Shown in pieces: positions 8,493-17,688 of a stretch of 64,000 nt of DNA. Positions within the stretch are counted from its first letter, which is position 1; every line of letters begins with the position of its first letter. Under the pieces are notes generated by a model. It ran no database searches. It was not told the origin of the DNA and saw only the letters and a list, made by a program, of their open reading frames with translations. The stretch lies in NCBI RefSeq assembly GCF_014651775.1, contig NZ_BMXN01000002.1, positions 62,001 to 126,000 on the forward strand. The letters are read 5' to 3'. Source of the stretch: Vreelandella hamiltonii (GTDB lineage Bacteria; Pseudomonadota; Gammaproteobacteria; Pseudomonadales; Halomonadaceae). Position numbers and translations under genes: made by a program.

Positions 8493-9551
8493 TTACAAAG
8501 CTGTTTGCAGGCGTTGTAGCTCGCCATGGACATGATCGATGATCGGCAACGAAAGATAATGGTTCACGCGTTCGCGGACATGCTCGATGACCGCGGGATT
8601 GGTCAACTCTGCCGACCAGTCCTCTCCCTGACGGGAGCCATCCTGACGCTTCAGGTGCTGCGCACGCCACTTGGCACACCAGGTCAGTGACCAGAGCCAG
8701 GTCGCTCGACGGCAGGCGATCAAATGGGTGGCGCTGAGCCCTGTCTGGCCATGGGTATGGTGCATCTGCTGGCGCCAGCGTCGATAAAAGGCGACCACGT
8801 CATCCAGTTCCAGTACCGCATGGCTGTGAATGTCCCACGTGGTGGAGGTATACAGCGAAGTGTGGGCCAGGTCGATGCCGGGCAGTCCGTAGCGGCACTT
8901 TTCCAGGTCGACCAGGACTGCCTTGCCCGTCTCCGTCACGATGAAATTGCCAGGGTGGGTATCGAAACTGATCAACGTGGGGGTGGCGTCCTCCAGGGCT
9001 TTGGGCAGCAAATCCAGCTCCTGCTGAATACGCAGATGAACACTACGGGAGAGCTGTGCCTCGTCCAGCCAGGCTGCCTGCTGGTGAACTTCATCGATCA
9101 TGGCTTGCCAGGGCGATGCCGGGGCAAGCAGAGGCGCGTGCTGCTGAGGCTGCGGCTGGCAGTGCAGGCTGGCCAGCGCATCGGCAATGGCGGGCAAGTC
9201 GTGAGGTAACGTCGCCAGCTTCCCTGCAATGGCATCCACCAGTAAGGCGCCTCGGGGCAGTGCCTGGGTTGGTGGCAGCACATGGTGCAGGCGAGGTGTA
9301 TGGCCACCCTGGCTGGCACGCTCATAGCAGGCGGCCTGGTAGTCCAGGTTTTCCTTGGGCGGCAAGTTCATCTGGCTCTGCTTGGGCAGCCTGGCGACCC
9401 AGTCGCCCCCCGCGCGGTGAATCCAGACATGGTCATGGGCCAGGCCGGTGTCGGCCATGGGGGAGAGCGACCGATAGTCGATCCCTTCGCGCTGCAAGGT
9501 CGCTGCCAACGCTTGCAGGCGTGGCTCTGAAAGAGTGGACATAGTCGTCAT
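8493..9551 (-). CDS. APH/choline-kinase-like phosphotransferase
   Basis: A 352-residue kinase-fold protein. The catalytic loop reads LISFDTHPGNFIV: the Asp and Asn of the Brenner motif HxDxxxxN are kept but the first His is Ser. The metal-binding DFD/DFE motif appears as VLVDLEKC. The N-terminal lobe has WVARLPK with a plausible ATP-contact Lys. Proteins of this superfamily phosphorylate small hydroxylated molecules (aminoglycosides, choline, homoserine, sugars). Being the first gene of the putative operon with a YnjBCD importer, it may phosphorylate the imported compound. An alternative start is the ATG at codon 4. Confidence 0.72.
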   Translation of the reverse strand: MTTMSTLSEPRLQALAATLQREGIDYRSLSPMADTGLAHDHVWIHRAGGDWVARLPKQSQMNLPPKENLDYQAACYERASQGGHTPRLHHVLPPTQALPRGALLVDAIAGKLATLPHDLPAIADALASLHCQPQPQQHAPLLAPASPWQAMIDEVHQQAAWLDEAQLSRSVHLRIQQELDLLPKALEDATPTLISFDTHPGNFIVTETGKAVLVDLEKCRYGLPGIDLAHTSLYTSTTWDIHSHAVLELDDVVAFYRRWRQQMHHTHGQTGLSATHLIACRRATWLWSLTWCAKWRAQHLKRQDGSRQGEDWSAELTNPAVIEHVRERVNHYLSLPIIDHVHGELQRLQTAL

Positions 9552-9742
9552 TCTGCCTGGTTGAGGCCATGGTGAAGCCGATGGATGAAGTGGTCACCGA
9601 TGACGCTTGGTGTTTGTCATGGTGAATACCTTACACTGTTCATCCTGAAAAAAGATGACGACCGTGATGATGAATTTTCAGGGGCGCTGACCAAAACGGC
9701 ACCCCAGGGGGTGCCGTCGTGTCGTGCATCAGCGGTGCAGCG
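9552..9742. promoter_or_regulatory. Upstream region of the phosphotransferase-importer operon
   Basis: This 191-bp gap between the valS stop and the phosphotransferase start holds the valS terminator (9693-9720). The rest (9552-9690) should contain the promoter of the minus-strand operon. I looked for a TPP-type riboswitch because YnjBCD importers have been linked to thiamine by some authors, and saw none of its conserved boxes. Confidence 0.4.
9693..9720 (-). terminator. Rho-independent terminator of valS
   Basis: Read on the minus strand, a perfect 10-bp stem (ACGGCACCCC / GGGGTGCCGT, loop of 2) is followed by TTTT. It lies 23 to 50 bases after the valS stop codon. Confidence 0.8.
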
Positions 9743-12649
9743 TTACATGGCCGCAATCTTGGCCTGCTGCTCTTCCAGCAGCTGCCGAGTGGCCTGGAAC
9801 TCGGCGAGTTTTGCCCGCTCCTTTTCCACTACCGCCACGGGGGCCTTGGCAATGAAGCCATCGTTGCCCAGCTTCTTCTCGATGCCGCCAATCAGCTTGT
9901 CCTGCTTGTCGATCTCCTTGGCAAGGCGGGCAAGCTCGGCGTCCTTGTCGATCAGGTCGGCCATGGGCACCAGCACTTCCATATCACCGACGAGCTGGGT
10001 AGCCGAGAGCGGCGCTTCATCCGGGTTGGCCAGCCACGTGACGCTTTCCAGTTTGGCCAGCTTGGCCAGGAAACGACGGTTCTGATCCAGGCGTTCGGCG
10101 TCTTCCGGCTGGCCCTTGGTCAGCAGCACGTCCAGTGGCTTGCCGGGGGCAATGTTCATTTCGGCGCGGATGTTGCGCACCGCGATGATCACGCCCTTCA
10201 GCCACTCGATATCCCGGGTGGCCTGCTCGTCGATCTTGCTCTCGTCGGCTTCTGGCCATGCCTGGTGCATGATGGACGCGCCCTCGCCCATGTAGGTGCC
10301 CGCCAGAGGGGCGACCCGCTGCCAGATCTCTTCCGAGATGTAAGGCATCATCGGATGGGCCAGGCGCAGGATGGTTTCGAGTACCCGCACCAGGGTGCGG
10401 CGCGTGCCGCGCTTCCGCTTCACTAGCGCTTCCGCTTCCGACGTCCTGTCTCCCGCGGCATTGGTACTTCCCTGTACGTCATCCTCCCACAGCACCGGCT
10501 TGGAAAGCTCGAGATACCAATCGCAATACTCGTTCCAGACGAACTCGTAAAGCGCCTGAGAGGCGTGGTCGAAGCGGTACTCGTCCATCGCCTTGGTGAC
10601 CTGTGCTTCGGTTTTCTGCAGCTGGGAAATGATCCAGCGGTCGGCCAGCGAGAGCTCCACTTCCTCGCCCAGGGTGCCGCAGTCTTCGCCTTCGGCGTTC
10701 ATCAGCACGTAGCGCGAGGCGTTCCACAGCTTGTTGCAGAAGTTGCGGTAGCCATCCAGGCGGTTCATGTCGAACTTGATATCGCGCCCGGTGGTGGCCT
10801 GTGAAAGGAAGGTAAAGCGCAGCGCATCGGTGCCGTGGGGCTCGATGCCATCTTTAAATTCCTCTTTGGTGGCTTTGGCAATCGCCTTGGCTTTCTGAGG
10901 CTGCATCATGTTGCCGGTGCGTTTTTCCAGCAGCGCATCCAGGGTGATGCCGTCGATCAGGTCGATGGGGTCGAGCACGTTGCCCTTGGACTTGGACATC
11001 TTCTGGCCTTGGCCGTCGCGCACCAGGCCATGAACGTAGACGGTCTTGAAGGGGACTTCGCCGGTGAATTTCAGCGTCATCATGATCATCCGGGCGACCC
11101 AGAAGAAGATGATGTCGAAACCGGTGACCAGCACGCTGGAGGGGTGGAAGGTTTCCAGCTCCGGGGTTTTTTCCGGCCAGCCCAGGGTGCCGAAAGTCCA
11201 CAGGCCCGAGCTGAACCAGGTGTCCAGCACGTCTTCGTCCTGGGTCAGTACGACGTCAGCGCTCAGACCATGCTTCTCGCGGGCTTCCTCTTCAGTTCGA
11301 GCCACGTACACATTGCCGTCGGCGTCGTACCAGGCAGGAATGCGGTGGCCCCACCACAGCTGGCGGGAGATACACCAGTCCTGCAGGTCGCGCATCCAGG
11401 CGAAATACATGTTTTCGTAGTTTTTGGGTACGAACTGGATGTCGCCATTCTCTACCGCCGCGATGGCGGGCTTGGCCAGGCTGTCCACCGCCACGAACCA
11501 CTGGTCGGTGAGCAGCGGCTCGATGACATCGCCGGAGCGGTCGCCGTAGGGCAGCGTGTTGTTGACGCTTTCCACTTGCTCCAGCAGGCCGAGCGCGTCC
11601 ATGTCCGCAACGATCTGCTTGCGTGCCTCGAAACGGTCCAGGCCCGCGTATTTGGCCGGCAGGCTGGCATCTTCATCGGGCTGCGGTTGACCTTTCAGGT
11701 CGAAGATTTCCGCCTGCTCCAGGATGGTGGCATCCTTGGTGAAGACGTTGATCAGCAGGTGGTTCTGGCGCTTGCCGACTTCGTAGTCGTTGAAGTCGTG
11801 GGCCGGGGTGATCTTCACGCAGCCAGAGCCTTTCTCCATGTCGGCGTGCTCGTCGGCCACGATGGGAATGCGGCGGCCCACCAGCGGCAGTTCGATGAAC
11901 TTGCCGACCAGCGATGCATAGCGCGGGTCTTCCGGGTTCACGGCCACGCCGGTGTCGCCCAGCAGGGTTTCCGGGCGGGTAGTGGCGACCACCACGTAAT
12001 CCTTGCCGTCGTCGGTTTTGACGCCATCGGCCAGCGGGTAGCGGAAGTGCCAGAAGCTGCCCTGCTGCTCCTTGTTTTCGACTTCCAGGTCGGAAATGGC
12101 GGTGTGCAGGGTGGGGTCCCAGTTCACCAGCCGCTTGCCGCGATAGATCAGGCCCTCTTCGTGCAGGCGCACGAACACTTCCTGAACCGCCTTGTAGAAG
12201 CCGTCGTCCATGGTGAAGCGCTCACGGCTCCAGTCGACGCTGGCGCCCATGCGGCGCAGCTGGCGGGTGATGTGGCCGCCAGACTCCTCCTTCCATTCCC
12301 ACACCTTGTCGATGAAGGCATCCCGGCCCAGGTCATGGCGGGTCTTGCCTTCTTCTACGGCAATCTTGCGCTCCACCAGCATCTGCGTGGCGATACCCGC
12401 GTGATCGGTGCCTACCTGCCACAGGGTGTTGTTGCCCTGCATTCGTTTCCAGCGCGTCAGGGTATCCATGATGGTGTCCTGGAACGCGTGGCCCATGTGC
12501 AGGCTGCCGGTGACGTTGGGCGGCGGAATCATGATCGAGAATGGTTGGCCATGACCCGATGGCGCGAAGCGATTGTCGGCTTCCCAGCGCTCGTACCAGC
12601 GGGTTTCGATCTGTTCGGGTTGGTAGGTCTTATCCATGGAGTCACTCAC
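9743..12649 (-). CDS. valS: Valyl-tRNA synthetase
   Basis: A 968-residue class I aminoacyl-tRNA synthetase that charges tRNA(Val) in the cytoplasm. The HIGH-type motif is [14 protein letters not shown] near the N-terminus, and KMSKS is present as [12 protein letters not shown]1 editing domain is evident ([19 protein letters not shown]). The C-terminus is a coiled-coil arm ending [12 protein letters not shown], normal for ValRS. Residues ~690-710 carry a short Ser/Gly/Thr-rich insert ([19 protein letters not shown]). In many gammaproteobacteria valS follows holC directly; here about 7 kb of other genes lies between. Confidence 0.97.
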   Translation of the reverse strand: MSDSMDKTYQPEQIETRWYERWEADNRFAPSGHGQPFSIMIPPPNVTGSLHMGHAFQDTIMDTLTRWKRMQGNNTLWQVGTDHAGIATQMLVERKIAVEEGKTRHDLGRDAFIDKVWEWKEESGGHITRQLRRMGASVDWSRERFTMDDGFYKAVQEVFVRLHEEGLIYRGKRLVNWDPTLHTAISDLEVENKEQQGSFWHFRYPLADGVKTDDGKDYVVVATTRPETLLGDTGVAVNPEDPRYASLVGKFIELPLVGRRIPIVADEHADMEKGSGCVKITPAHDFNDYEVGKRQNHLLINVFTKDATILEQAEIFDLKGQPQPDEDASLPAKYAGLDRFEARKQIVADMDALGLLEQVESVNNTLPYGDRSGDVIEPLLTDQWFVAVDSLAKPAIAAVENGDIQFVPKNYENMYFAWMRDLQDWCISRQLWWGHRIPAWYDADGNVYVARTEEEAREKHGLSADVVLTQDEDVLDTWFSSGLWTFGTLGWPEKTPELETFHPSSVLVTGFDIIFFWVARMIMMTLKFTGEVPFKTVYVHGLVRDGQGQKMSKSKGNVLDPIDLIDGITLDALLEKRTGNMMQPQKAKAIAKATKEEFKDGIEPHGTDALRFTFLSQATTGRDIKFDMNRLDGYRNFCNKLWNASRYVLMNAEGEDCGTLGEEVELSLADRWIISQLQKTEAQVTKAMDEYRFDHASQALYEFVWNEYCDWYLELSKPVLWEDDVQGSTNAAGDRTSEAEALVKRKRGTRRTLVRVLETILRLAHPMMPYISEEIWQRVAPLAGTYMGEGASIMHQAWPEADESKIDEQATRDIEWLKGVIIAVRNIRAEMNIAPGKPLDVLLTKGQPEDAERLDQNRRFLAKLAKLESVTWLANPDEAPLSATQLVGDMEVLVPMADLIDKDAELARLAKEIDKQDKLIGGIEKKLGNDGFIAKAPVAVVEKERAKLAEFQATRQLLEEQQAKIAAM

Positions 12650-12767
12650 AGCAGAGACGCCCCGCCTGGCGAGGTATCGAATTCATAGGTCAAGGATGCA
12701 AAATGGCGACAAGTATAGCGCGACTCGCCTGGGGGCGTCAGGGGGAGGGTCGTCTCCTCCCGCTGGT

Positions 12768-14084
12768 TTAATCCCTCAGCGCACGATCACGGACCTTGAC
12801 GACGGGCTCCATCAGGTAGTCCAGCACGCTGCGCTTGCCGCTGAGAATGTCGATTTCGGCCACCATGCCCGGAATGATCGACAGCGGCTGGTTGTCGGCA
12901 TCGTACAGATAGCCTTCGGTGCGCACTTCGACCGGGTACATCAGCTCCCCCGTTTCCGGCATTTGCACGGCATCGGCAGCAATGGTCACCAGCTCGCCGT
13001 CGAGACCGCCGTAGCGGGCGAAGTCATAGGCAGTGAGCTTCACCTTGACCGGCTGCCCGGGGTAGAGAAAGGCGATATCGGAAGGCCTGATGTGTGCCTC
13101 CACCAACAGCGCATCGTCGGCAGGGACGACTTCGATGAGCGGCTCGCCGGGGCGGGCCACGCCGCCAACCGTGCTGATGTGCACCTGATTGACCACACCG
13201 GCCACCGGCGAGCGTATCGTGGTGCGTGCCACCTGGTCGGCACGGCCGGGCAGCGTTTTTTCCAGCTCGGCGACCTGCGAGGTGGCTTCGGCCAGTTGCG
13301 CCAGCGCATCGGCTTCGAACGCGTTGCGCGCCGCTACCTTGCGGTCCTCGATTTCGGCGATGGAGGCTTCGGCCCTGGCCACGGCGCTCTGCTGGCGAGC
13401 CACGTCACCGCGCAGCTCGTTGAGGGTTTGTCTTACCCGCAACAGGGAGGTCTCAGGCTCGATGCCGCGCTGGGCCAGTGGCTGAATGATCGCCAGCTCC
13501 TGCTCGGCGAGCTGGACACCGGCTCGGGCCGTGCTGAGGGCCGCTTCCAGCTCGGCTTTCTCCTGGCGGCGCTGATAGCCTTGTTGTTCCAGTACCTGCA
13601 GCTCGGCCCCCAGCTCGAGCTGGCGACCGTGGAACAGGCGCGTTTCGCTGGCCGCGACGCTGGGCGCGCCTTGGCTCAATGCCTCATCCAGTGCCAGCGG
13701 CACCTGATTGATTTCGGCTTCGAGCCGCTGTAGGCGCAGTTGCAGTGACCGCAGGCGCTGCAGGCTCTCTTCGTAGTCCCCTTCCAGCGTGCCGCCGCTC
13801 AGGGTCATGAGCGTATCTCCTTGGGCCACCACATCGCCACGGCGCACGTTGATTTCCGTGACGACGCCGCCTTCCAGGCTTTCGACGACCTGCAGGCTGC
13901 GCGAGGGCACGACCTTGCCTTGACCACGCGTGACCTCGTCGACCTCCGTGAGGTAGGCCCAGATGAAGCCCACCACCAAAAAGCCGATGATGGTCATCAG
14001 CAACAGGCTGCTACCCATGGACCGCCTGACGCGGCCGTGACGCACGAAATGTTCGAAATCCAACGGAGAGTGCGACTGGCTCAC
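12768..14084 (-). CDS. HlyD family type I secretion periplasmic adaptor
   Basis: A 438-residue membrane fusion protein. One membrane segment lies at ~25-45 (SLLLMTIIGFLVVGFIWAYL) after a cytoplasmic tail. A lipoyl/barrel segment follows (GQGKVVPSRSLQVVESLEGG), then a long coiled coil at ~100-270 and a second barrel half (RSPVAGVVNQVHISTVGGV). It bridges the inner-membrane ABC exporter and the TolC-type channel. It overlaps the ATPase gene by 4 bp (ATGA junction), so the two are co-translated. It matches LapC/HlyD-type adaptors of RTX adhesin exporters. Confidence 0.92.
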   Translation of the reverse strand: MSQSHSPLDFEHFVRHGRVRRSMGSSLLLMTIIGFLVVGFIWAYLTEVDEVTRGQGKVVPSRSLQVVESLEGGVVTEINVRRGDVVAQGDTLMTLSGGTLEGDYEESLQRLRSLQLRLQRLEAEINQVPLALDEALSQGAPSVAASETRLFHGRQLELGAELQVLEQQGYQRRQEKAELEAALSTARAGVQLAEQELAIIQPLAQRGIEPETSLLRVRQTLNELRGDVARQQSAVARAEASIAEIEDRKVAARNAFEADALAQLAEATSQVAELEKTLPGRADQVARTTIRSPVAGVVNQVHISTVGGVARPGEPLIEVVPADDALLVEAHIRPSDIAFLYPGQPVKVKLTAYDFARYGGLDGELVTIAADAVQMPETGELMYPVEVRTEGYLYDADNQPLSIIPGMVAEIDILSGKRSVLDYLMEPVVKVRDRALRD

Positions 14085-16219
14085 GGGGCTGTTCCTTCAC
14101 GCGTACGAGTGGGGGAGGCTTCTACCGGGCGCATCACGCTGGCCTTGGGGCCGTCGGCGATGATGCGGCCCTGGTCGAGAATCACCACGCGGTCGACCAG
14201 CTCCAGCAAGCTTGTCCGGTGGGTCACCACCACCAGCGTCTGATGCGTGCTGGCGGCCTTGAGCCGTGCGATGACCTCTTTTTCGGTCTGGATATCCATG
14301 GCGCTGGTAGGCTCGTCCATCAGCAGGATAGGTGGCGCCCCCAGCAGCGCGCGCGCCAGGCAGATCAGCTGCCGCTGGCCGCCGGATAACCCCTCTCCGC
14401 GTTCGCCAATGGGCATGTCATAGCCCTTCGGGTGACGGGCAATGAAGTCGTGGGCTCCCGCCAGCCTGGCAGCGTTCAGGATCTGTTCGTCGGTCGGGTG
14501 GTGTGCACCGATGGCGATGTTCTGACGTACCGTGCCGGAAAAGAGCCAGGCTTCCTGCAGGACACTGCCGATGTTGTGACGCAGATCCGCAGGGTCGATT
14601 TGCCTCAGGTCCGTGTCGTCCACCAGAACGGCGCCCTGCTCAGGCGGATAAATCCCCAGCAGCAGTCGCGCCAGGGTGCTTTTTCCAGAACCGACACGAC
14701 CCAGCAAGGCGACCTTTTCGCCGGGATGGATGGTCAGGTTGATATTGACCAGCGCGGCGGTGGTCTGCTCGGGGTAGCGAAAGCTGACATCCTGCAGGCA
14801 CAGCTTGCCGTCAAGCGAGGGGCGGCTCAAATAGTGGCGCCCGGCGGGGCGCTCGGATGGCATGCTCATGAGCTGGTCGAGGGCTCGGTACGAGGTGCGA
14901 GCCTGATTGATGCGCGTCATGGTCTGGGCCAGCTGGGCCAGCGGCGCGAGGGCACGGCCAGTGAGAATGACACAGGCAATCATGGCACCCATGGAAATCA
15001 CCCCATCCCCGACCAGGAACACGCCATAGACGACGATGCTTACCTGGGCGGCCTGCTGCGCCAGGGCCGTGGCGTTGAGCGCAAACTGCTGAATGGCGCG
15101 ACCTTGACGGCCCACCTTCGATTGCTGCTGAACGCTCTCTTCCCAGCGCTGGCGAATCATCGGGGCCGCACCGCTGGCCTTGATGGTTTCAAGACCCGCC
15201 ACGGCTTCGATCAATACCCCCTGCTTGGAGCGGCTCTCTTCGAAGGCCTGCCCGGACAGCCGCTTGAGGAAGGGCTGCACGGCCACGCCAATCAGCAGCA
15301 CCAGCGGGACCGCCACCAGTGGCACGATGGCCAAGGGGCCGCCAATCAAGTAGATGACGCCGACGAAGAGCAGTATGAACGGCAGGTCCACCACGGCCAC
15401 GAGGGAGGCAGAGGCGAAGAAATCGCGCAGGGTTTCGAACTCCCGCAACGTATTGGCAAAGCCGCCGGTGGAGCCCCGCTTGGCGCTCATCTGCAGGTTG
15501 AGGACGTGATCGAAGATACGTCGCCCCATGCGCAGGTCCGCTTCCTGGCCTGCCCGCTCGATGAACAGCTGGCGCAAGGTCTTGACGGCAAAGTCGAAGA
15601 CCAGCGCAATGCTCACCCCTATGGTGAGCGCGACCAGCGATTCGATGGCCTCGTTGGGCAGCACGCGGTCGTACACCACCATGATGAACAGCGAGGTCGC
15701 CAGGCCGAGAAAGTTGGTCAGGGCGGCGGCGATCACCACTTGGGTATACACCCAGCGGTTGTTCGTGAGGGCGCTCCAGAACCAGTGGCCGCCCTGTATC
15801 TCGGGGGCCTGATTGAGCGCGACGGGACGATAGCGGGCGCGCACGGCGATCACATGGCCGATATATTCGGCCTGCAGCGCTGCCAGGGTGGTCTCCACCG
15901 GCTGGTCACCCAGGGCCGGGTCGTAAAGCGCAAACCGCTGCTGATCGATACGCCCGATGATCACCACGGCGCGGCCATGCTGGAGCAGGGCAACGGCTGG
16001 CAGCAGCGAGTTACCCAGCGTTTCCAGGCCGTGCTCGCCCAGCGCCGCCACCATGCCATGGCGCTCGGCGGCGTCGATGAAGCCATCGGGGGTCATGGCG
16101 GTCTCGTTGCCAACGCGATGCGCCCGTACGGCTGCTGCCGACACCGGCAGCTCCAGATGCGAAGCGACAAACGTCAGGCATTGTTCAAGGGCGTCGGAGC
16201 GCGAATCAGCGGCGTTCAA
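14081..16219 (-). CDS. Type I secretion system permease/ATPase (LapB-like, degenerate C39 domain)
   Basis: A 712-residue exporter half-molecule. Residues 1-135 are a C39-peptidase-like domain without the catalytic Cys, as in LapB/HlyB exporters that secrete RTX proteins uncleaved. Residues ~155-430 are a six-segment ABC membrane domain. The nucleotide-binding domain has Walker A GRVGSGKST (507), signature LSGGQ (611) and Walker B LLMDEPTS (DE near 635). It overlaps the TolC-like gene upstream by 14 bp and the HlyD gene downstream by 4 bp. The exported substrate is not encoded in this window. LapB-type exporters usually handle large repeat adhesins. Confidence 0.92.
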   Translation of the reverse strand: MNAADSRSDALEQCLTFVASHLELPVSAAAVRAHRVGNETAMTPDGFIDAAERHGMVAALGEHGLETLGNSLLPAVALLQHGRAVVIIGRIDQQRFALYDPALGDQPVETTLAALQAEYIGHVIAVRARYRPVALNQAPEIQGGHWFWSALTNNRWVYTQVVIAAALTNFLGLATSLFIMVVYDRVLPNEAIESLVALTIGVSIALVFDFAVKTLRQLFIERAGQEADLRMGRRIFDHVLNLQMSAKRGSTGGFANTLREFETLRDFFASASLVAVVDLPFILLFVGVIYLIGGPLAIVPLVAVPLVLLIGVAVQPFLKRLSGQAFEESRSKQGVLIEAVAGLETIKASGAAPMIRQRWEESVQQQSKVGRQGRAIQQFALNATALAQQAAQVSIVVYGVFLVGDGVISMGAMIACVILTGRALAPLAQLAQTMTRINQARTSYRALDQLMSMPSERPAGRHYLSRPSLDGKLCLQDVSFRYPEQTTAALVNINLTIHPGEKVALLGRVGSGKSTLARLLLGIYPPEQGAVLVDDTDLRQIDPADLRHNIGSVLQEAWLFSGTVRQNIAIGAHHPTDEQILNAARLAGAHDFIARHPKGYDMPIGERGEGLSGGQRQLICLARALLGAPPILLMDEPTSAMDIQTEKEVIARLKAASTHQTLVVVTHRTSLLELVDRVVILDQGRIIADGPKASVMRPVEASPTRTREGTAP

Positions 16220-17657
16220 TATGTATCTCCAGGGCGTCCAGCAGTTCGCCGGTCACCGCCAGCTGTTGAAAGCTGGCCTGTTCCCAGCGTACTCGGCGAT
16301 TGACCAGCTCGACGGCGGCTTGGAACAGGTCTCGTTGGGCATCCAGCAGGTCGTTGATGCTGCTGCGGCCGACGGCAAATTGATCACGGTATGCCAGCAA
16401 GGCCTCCTCTTCGGCGGCCAGGGTGGCGGTCTGGGCTGCCAGTTCGGCACGCCGGGTATCGGTATCGGTCAGCGCAGAGCGGACTTCGCGCTCCAGCTCG
16501 CGGCGCAGCGCCTGCTGCTCGTACTGGCTTTGCTGCTGGCGCTCGACGGCCTGGGCCACGCGCGCTGAAGTGGCGCCGCCGCTGTAGGGGGTGTAATCCA
16601 CATTGAACAGCAGGGCCACGTCGTTATCGGACTCATTGAAGTCGTTGACATCGAACTGGCGACCCTCGACGGCGACACTGACGCTGGGTAGACGCGCATT
16701 GCGGGTGGCCTGCGCTTCGGCGCCGCTGGCTTCGCTGGCCAGGGTGCGGCTGCGTAACGCGGCATTGCGGCTGAGGGCGCTGTCCAGCAGCTGGTCTGCG
16801 TTGACATCGCGCAGCATGGCGGCGCTTTCAGGCAGCGCCAGGGTGTCCGGTGTCGTGAAGAAGGCTTCCTGATAGACATTGATGGCACGGGCCAGCTCGC
16901 CTTCCAGGGAGATCAGTCGAGACTCGGCATCGCTCAAGCGGCTTTGTGCGCGCAGAACGTCCGCTCGCGAGCCCGCCCCGGCATCGCGCCGCAGGCTGAC
17001 ATCCGTGAAAATGCGCTGGTGCTGCTGGAGATTGTGCTCTGCCAACTGGCGCTGCGTGGTCAAGCGCGCTACCTCCAGGTAGGCATTGATGGCGTAGAGG
17101 ACTTCCTCTTCGATGCTGACCTGGGATTGCCAGAATGCCGCTTCCGCGCTGAGGTCGGCGGCGCGCAAGCGCTCACCGCTGGCACCAAAGTCCAGCAGCA
17201 GTTGGCTGAGGGTGACCACGGCGTCCATTCGCGAACCGCGGTCGGGCAGCGCCTCGGTGCGCTGGAGATCATTGCGATACTCGAGGCCTGCGTTGACTTG
17301 CGGGCGACGTACGGCGCGTACTTCATCGATCTGCAGCACCGACTCACGCTCCCGGGAGCGCTGAGCAAGAATTCTCGGCTGCTGTTCCAGCGCGCTCTGG
17401 AGGCGGTAGCGCAAGTCATCGAGGCCTTGGTGCCGTTGAGCAGAGCGACCTTCCTGCCAGCGGAACGCGTCCAGCTGCTGGCGCAGTTCGGGCGTAAACA
17501 CCGGGCCTTCCAGTGACGAGGCGGGCAGGGGGAGCAGTTCCTCCTGAGCTTCAGATACAGGCTGTGCCACCAGCGGCGGGCAGGTCAGCAACAGCATGGC
17601 CCCCAGGCAACAACCCAGGCGTACTCGGCGAGGCAGCGCCATCACATTTACGTTCAT
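16206..17657 (-). CDS. TolC family outer-membrane channel of a type I secretion system
   Basis: Start chosen at the ATG at 17657 (MNVNVMALPRR), which has an AGGAAAG ribosome site; the longest frame begins at 17726 inside the sapC-like gene. The 483-residue product has a signal peptide (CCLGAMLLLTCPPLVAQ). Two alpha-helical coiled-coil repeats typical of TolC/LapE follow, with blocks such as ALLFNVDYTPYSGGATSARVAQA. The C-terminus ends in the periplasmic domain (RWEQASFQQLAVTGELLDAL). It forms the outer-membrane exit of the exporter with the ABC and HlyD genes that overlap in order downstream. Confidence 0.9.
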   Translation of the reverse strand: MNVNVMALPRRVRLGCCLGAMLLLTCPPLVAQPVSEAQEELLPLPASSLEGPVFTPELRQQLDAFRWQEGRSAQRHQGLDDLRYRLQSALEQQPRILAQRSRERESVLQIDEVRAVRRPQVNAGLEYRNDLQRTEALPDRGSRMDAVVTLSQLLLDFGASGERLRAADLSAEAAFWQSQVSIEEEVLYAINAYLEVARLTTQRQLAEHNLQQHQRIFTDVSLRRDAGAGSRADVLRAQSRLSDAESRLISLEGELARAINVYQEAFFTTPDTLALPESAAMLRDVNADQLLDSALSRNAALRSRTLASEASGAEAQATRNARLPSVSVAVEGRQFDVNDFNESDNDVALLFNVDYTPYSGGATSARVAQAVERQQQSQYEQQALRRELEREVRSALTDTDTRRAELAAQTATLAAEEEALLAYRDQFAVGRSSINDLLDAQRDLFQAAVELVNRRVRWEQASFQQLAVTGELLDALEIHIERR

Positions 17658-17688
17658 ACACTTTCCTGATCTAGGTGGTGCCGAGCAC

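Noticed and set aside
9552-9690. TPP riboswitch before the YnjBCD operon
   Set aside because: Conserved thi-box segments were not found on the minus strand.
10835-12688. 617-residue open frame on the plus strand antisense to valS
   Set aside because: It is a by-product of high GC at third codon positions; the valS protein on the other strand is unmistakable.
14432-16303. 623-residue plus-strand open frame opposite the type I secretion ATPase
   Set aside because: Antisense shadow; composition rich in Gln, His and Gly with no family motifs.
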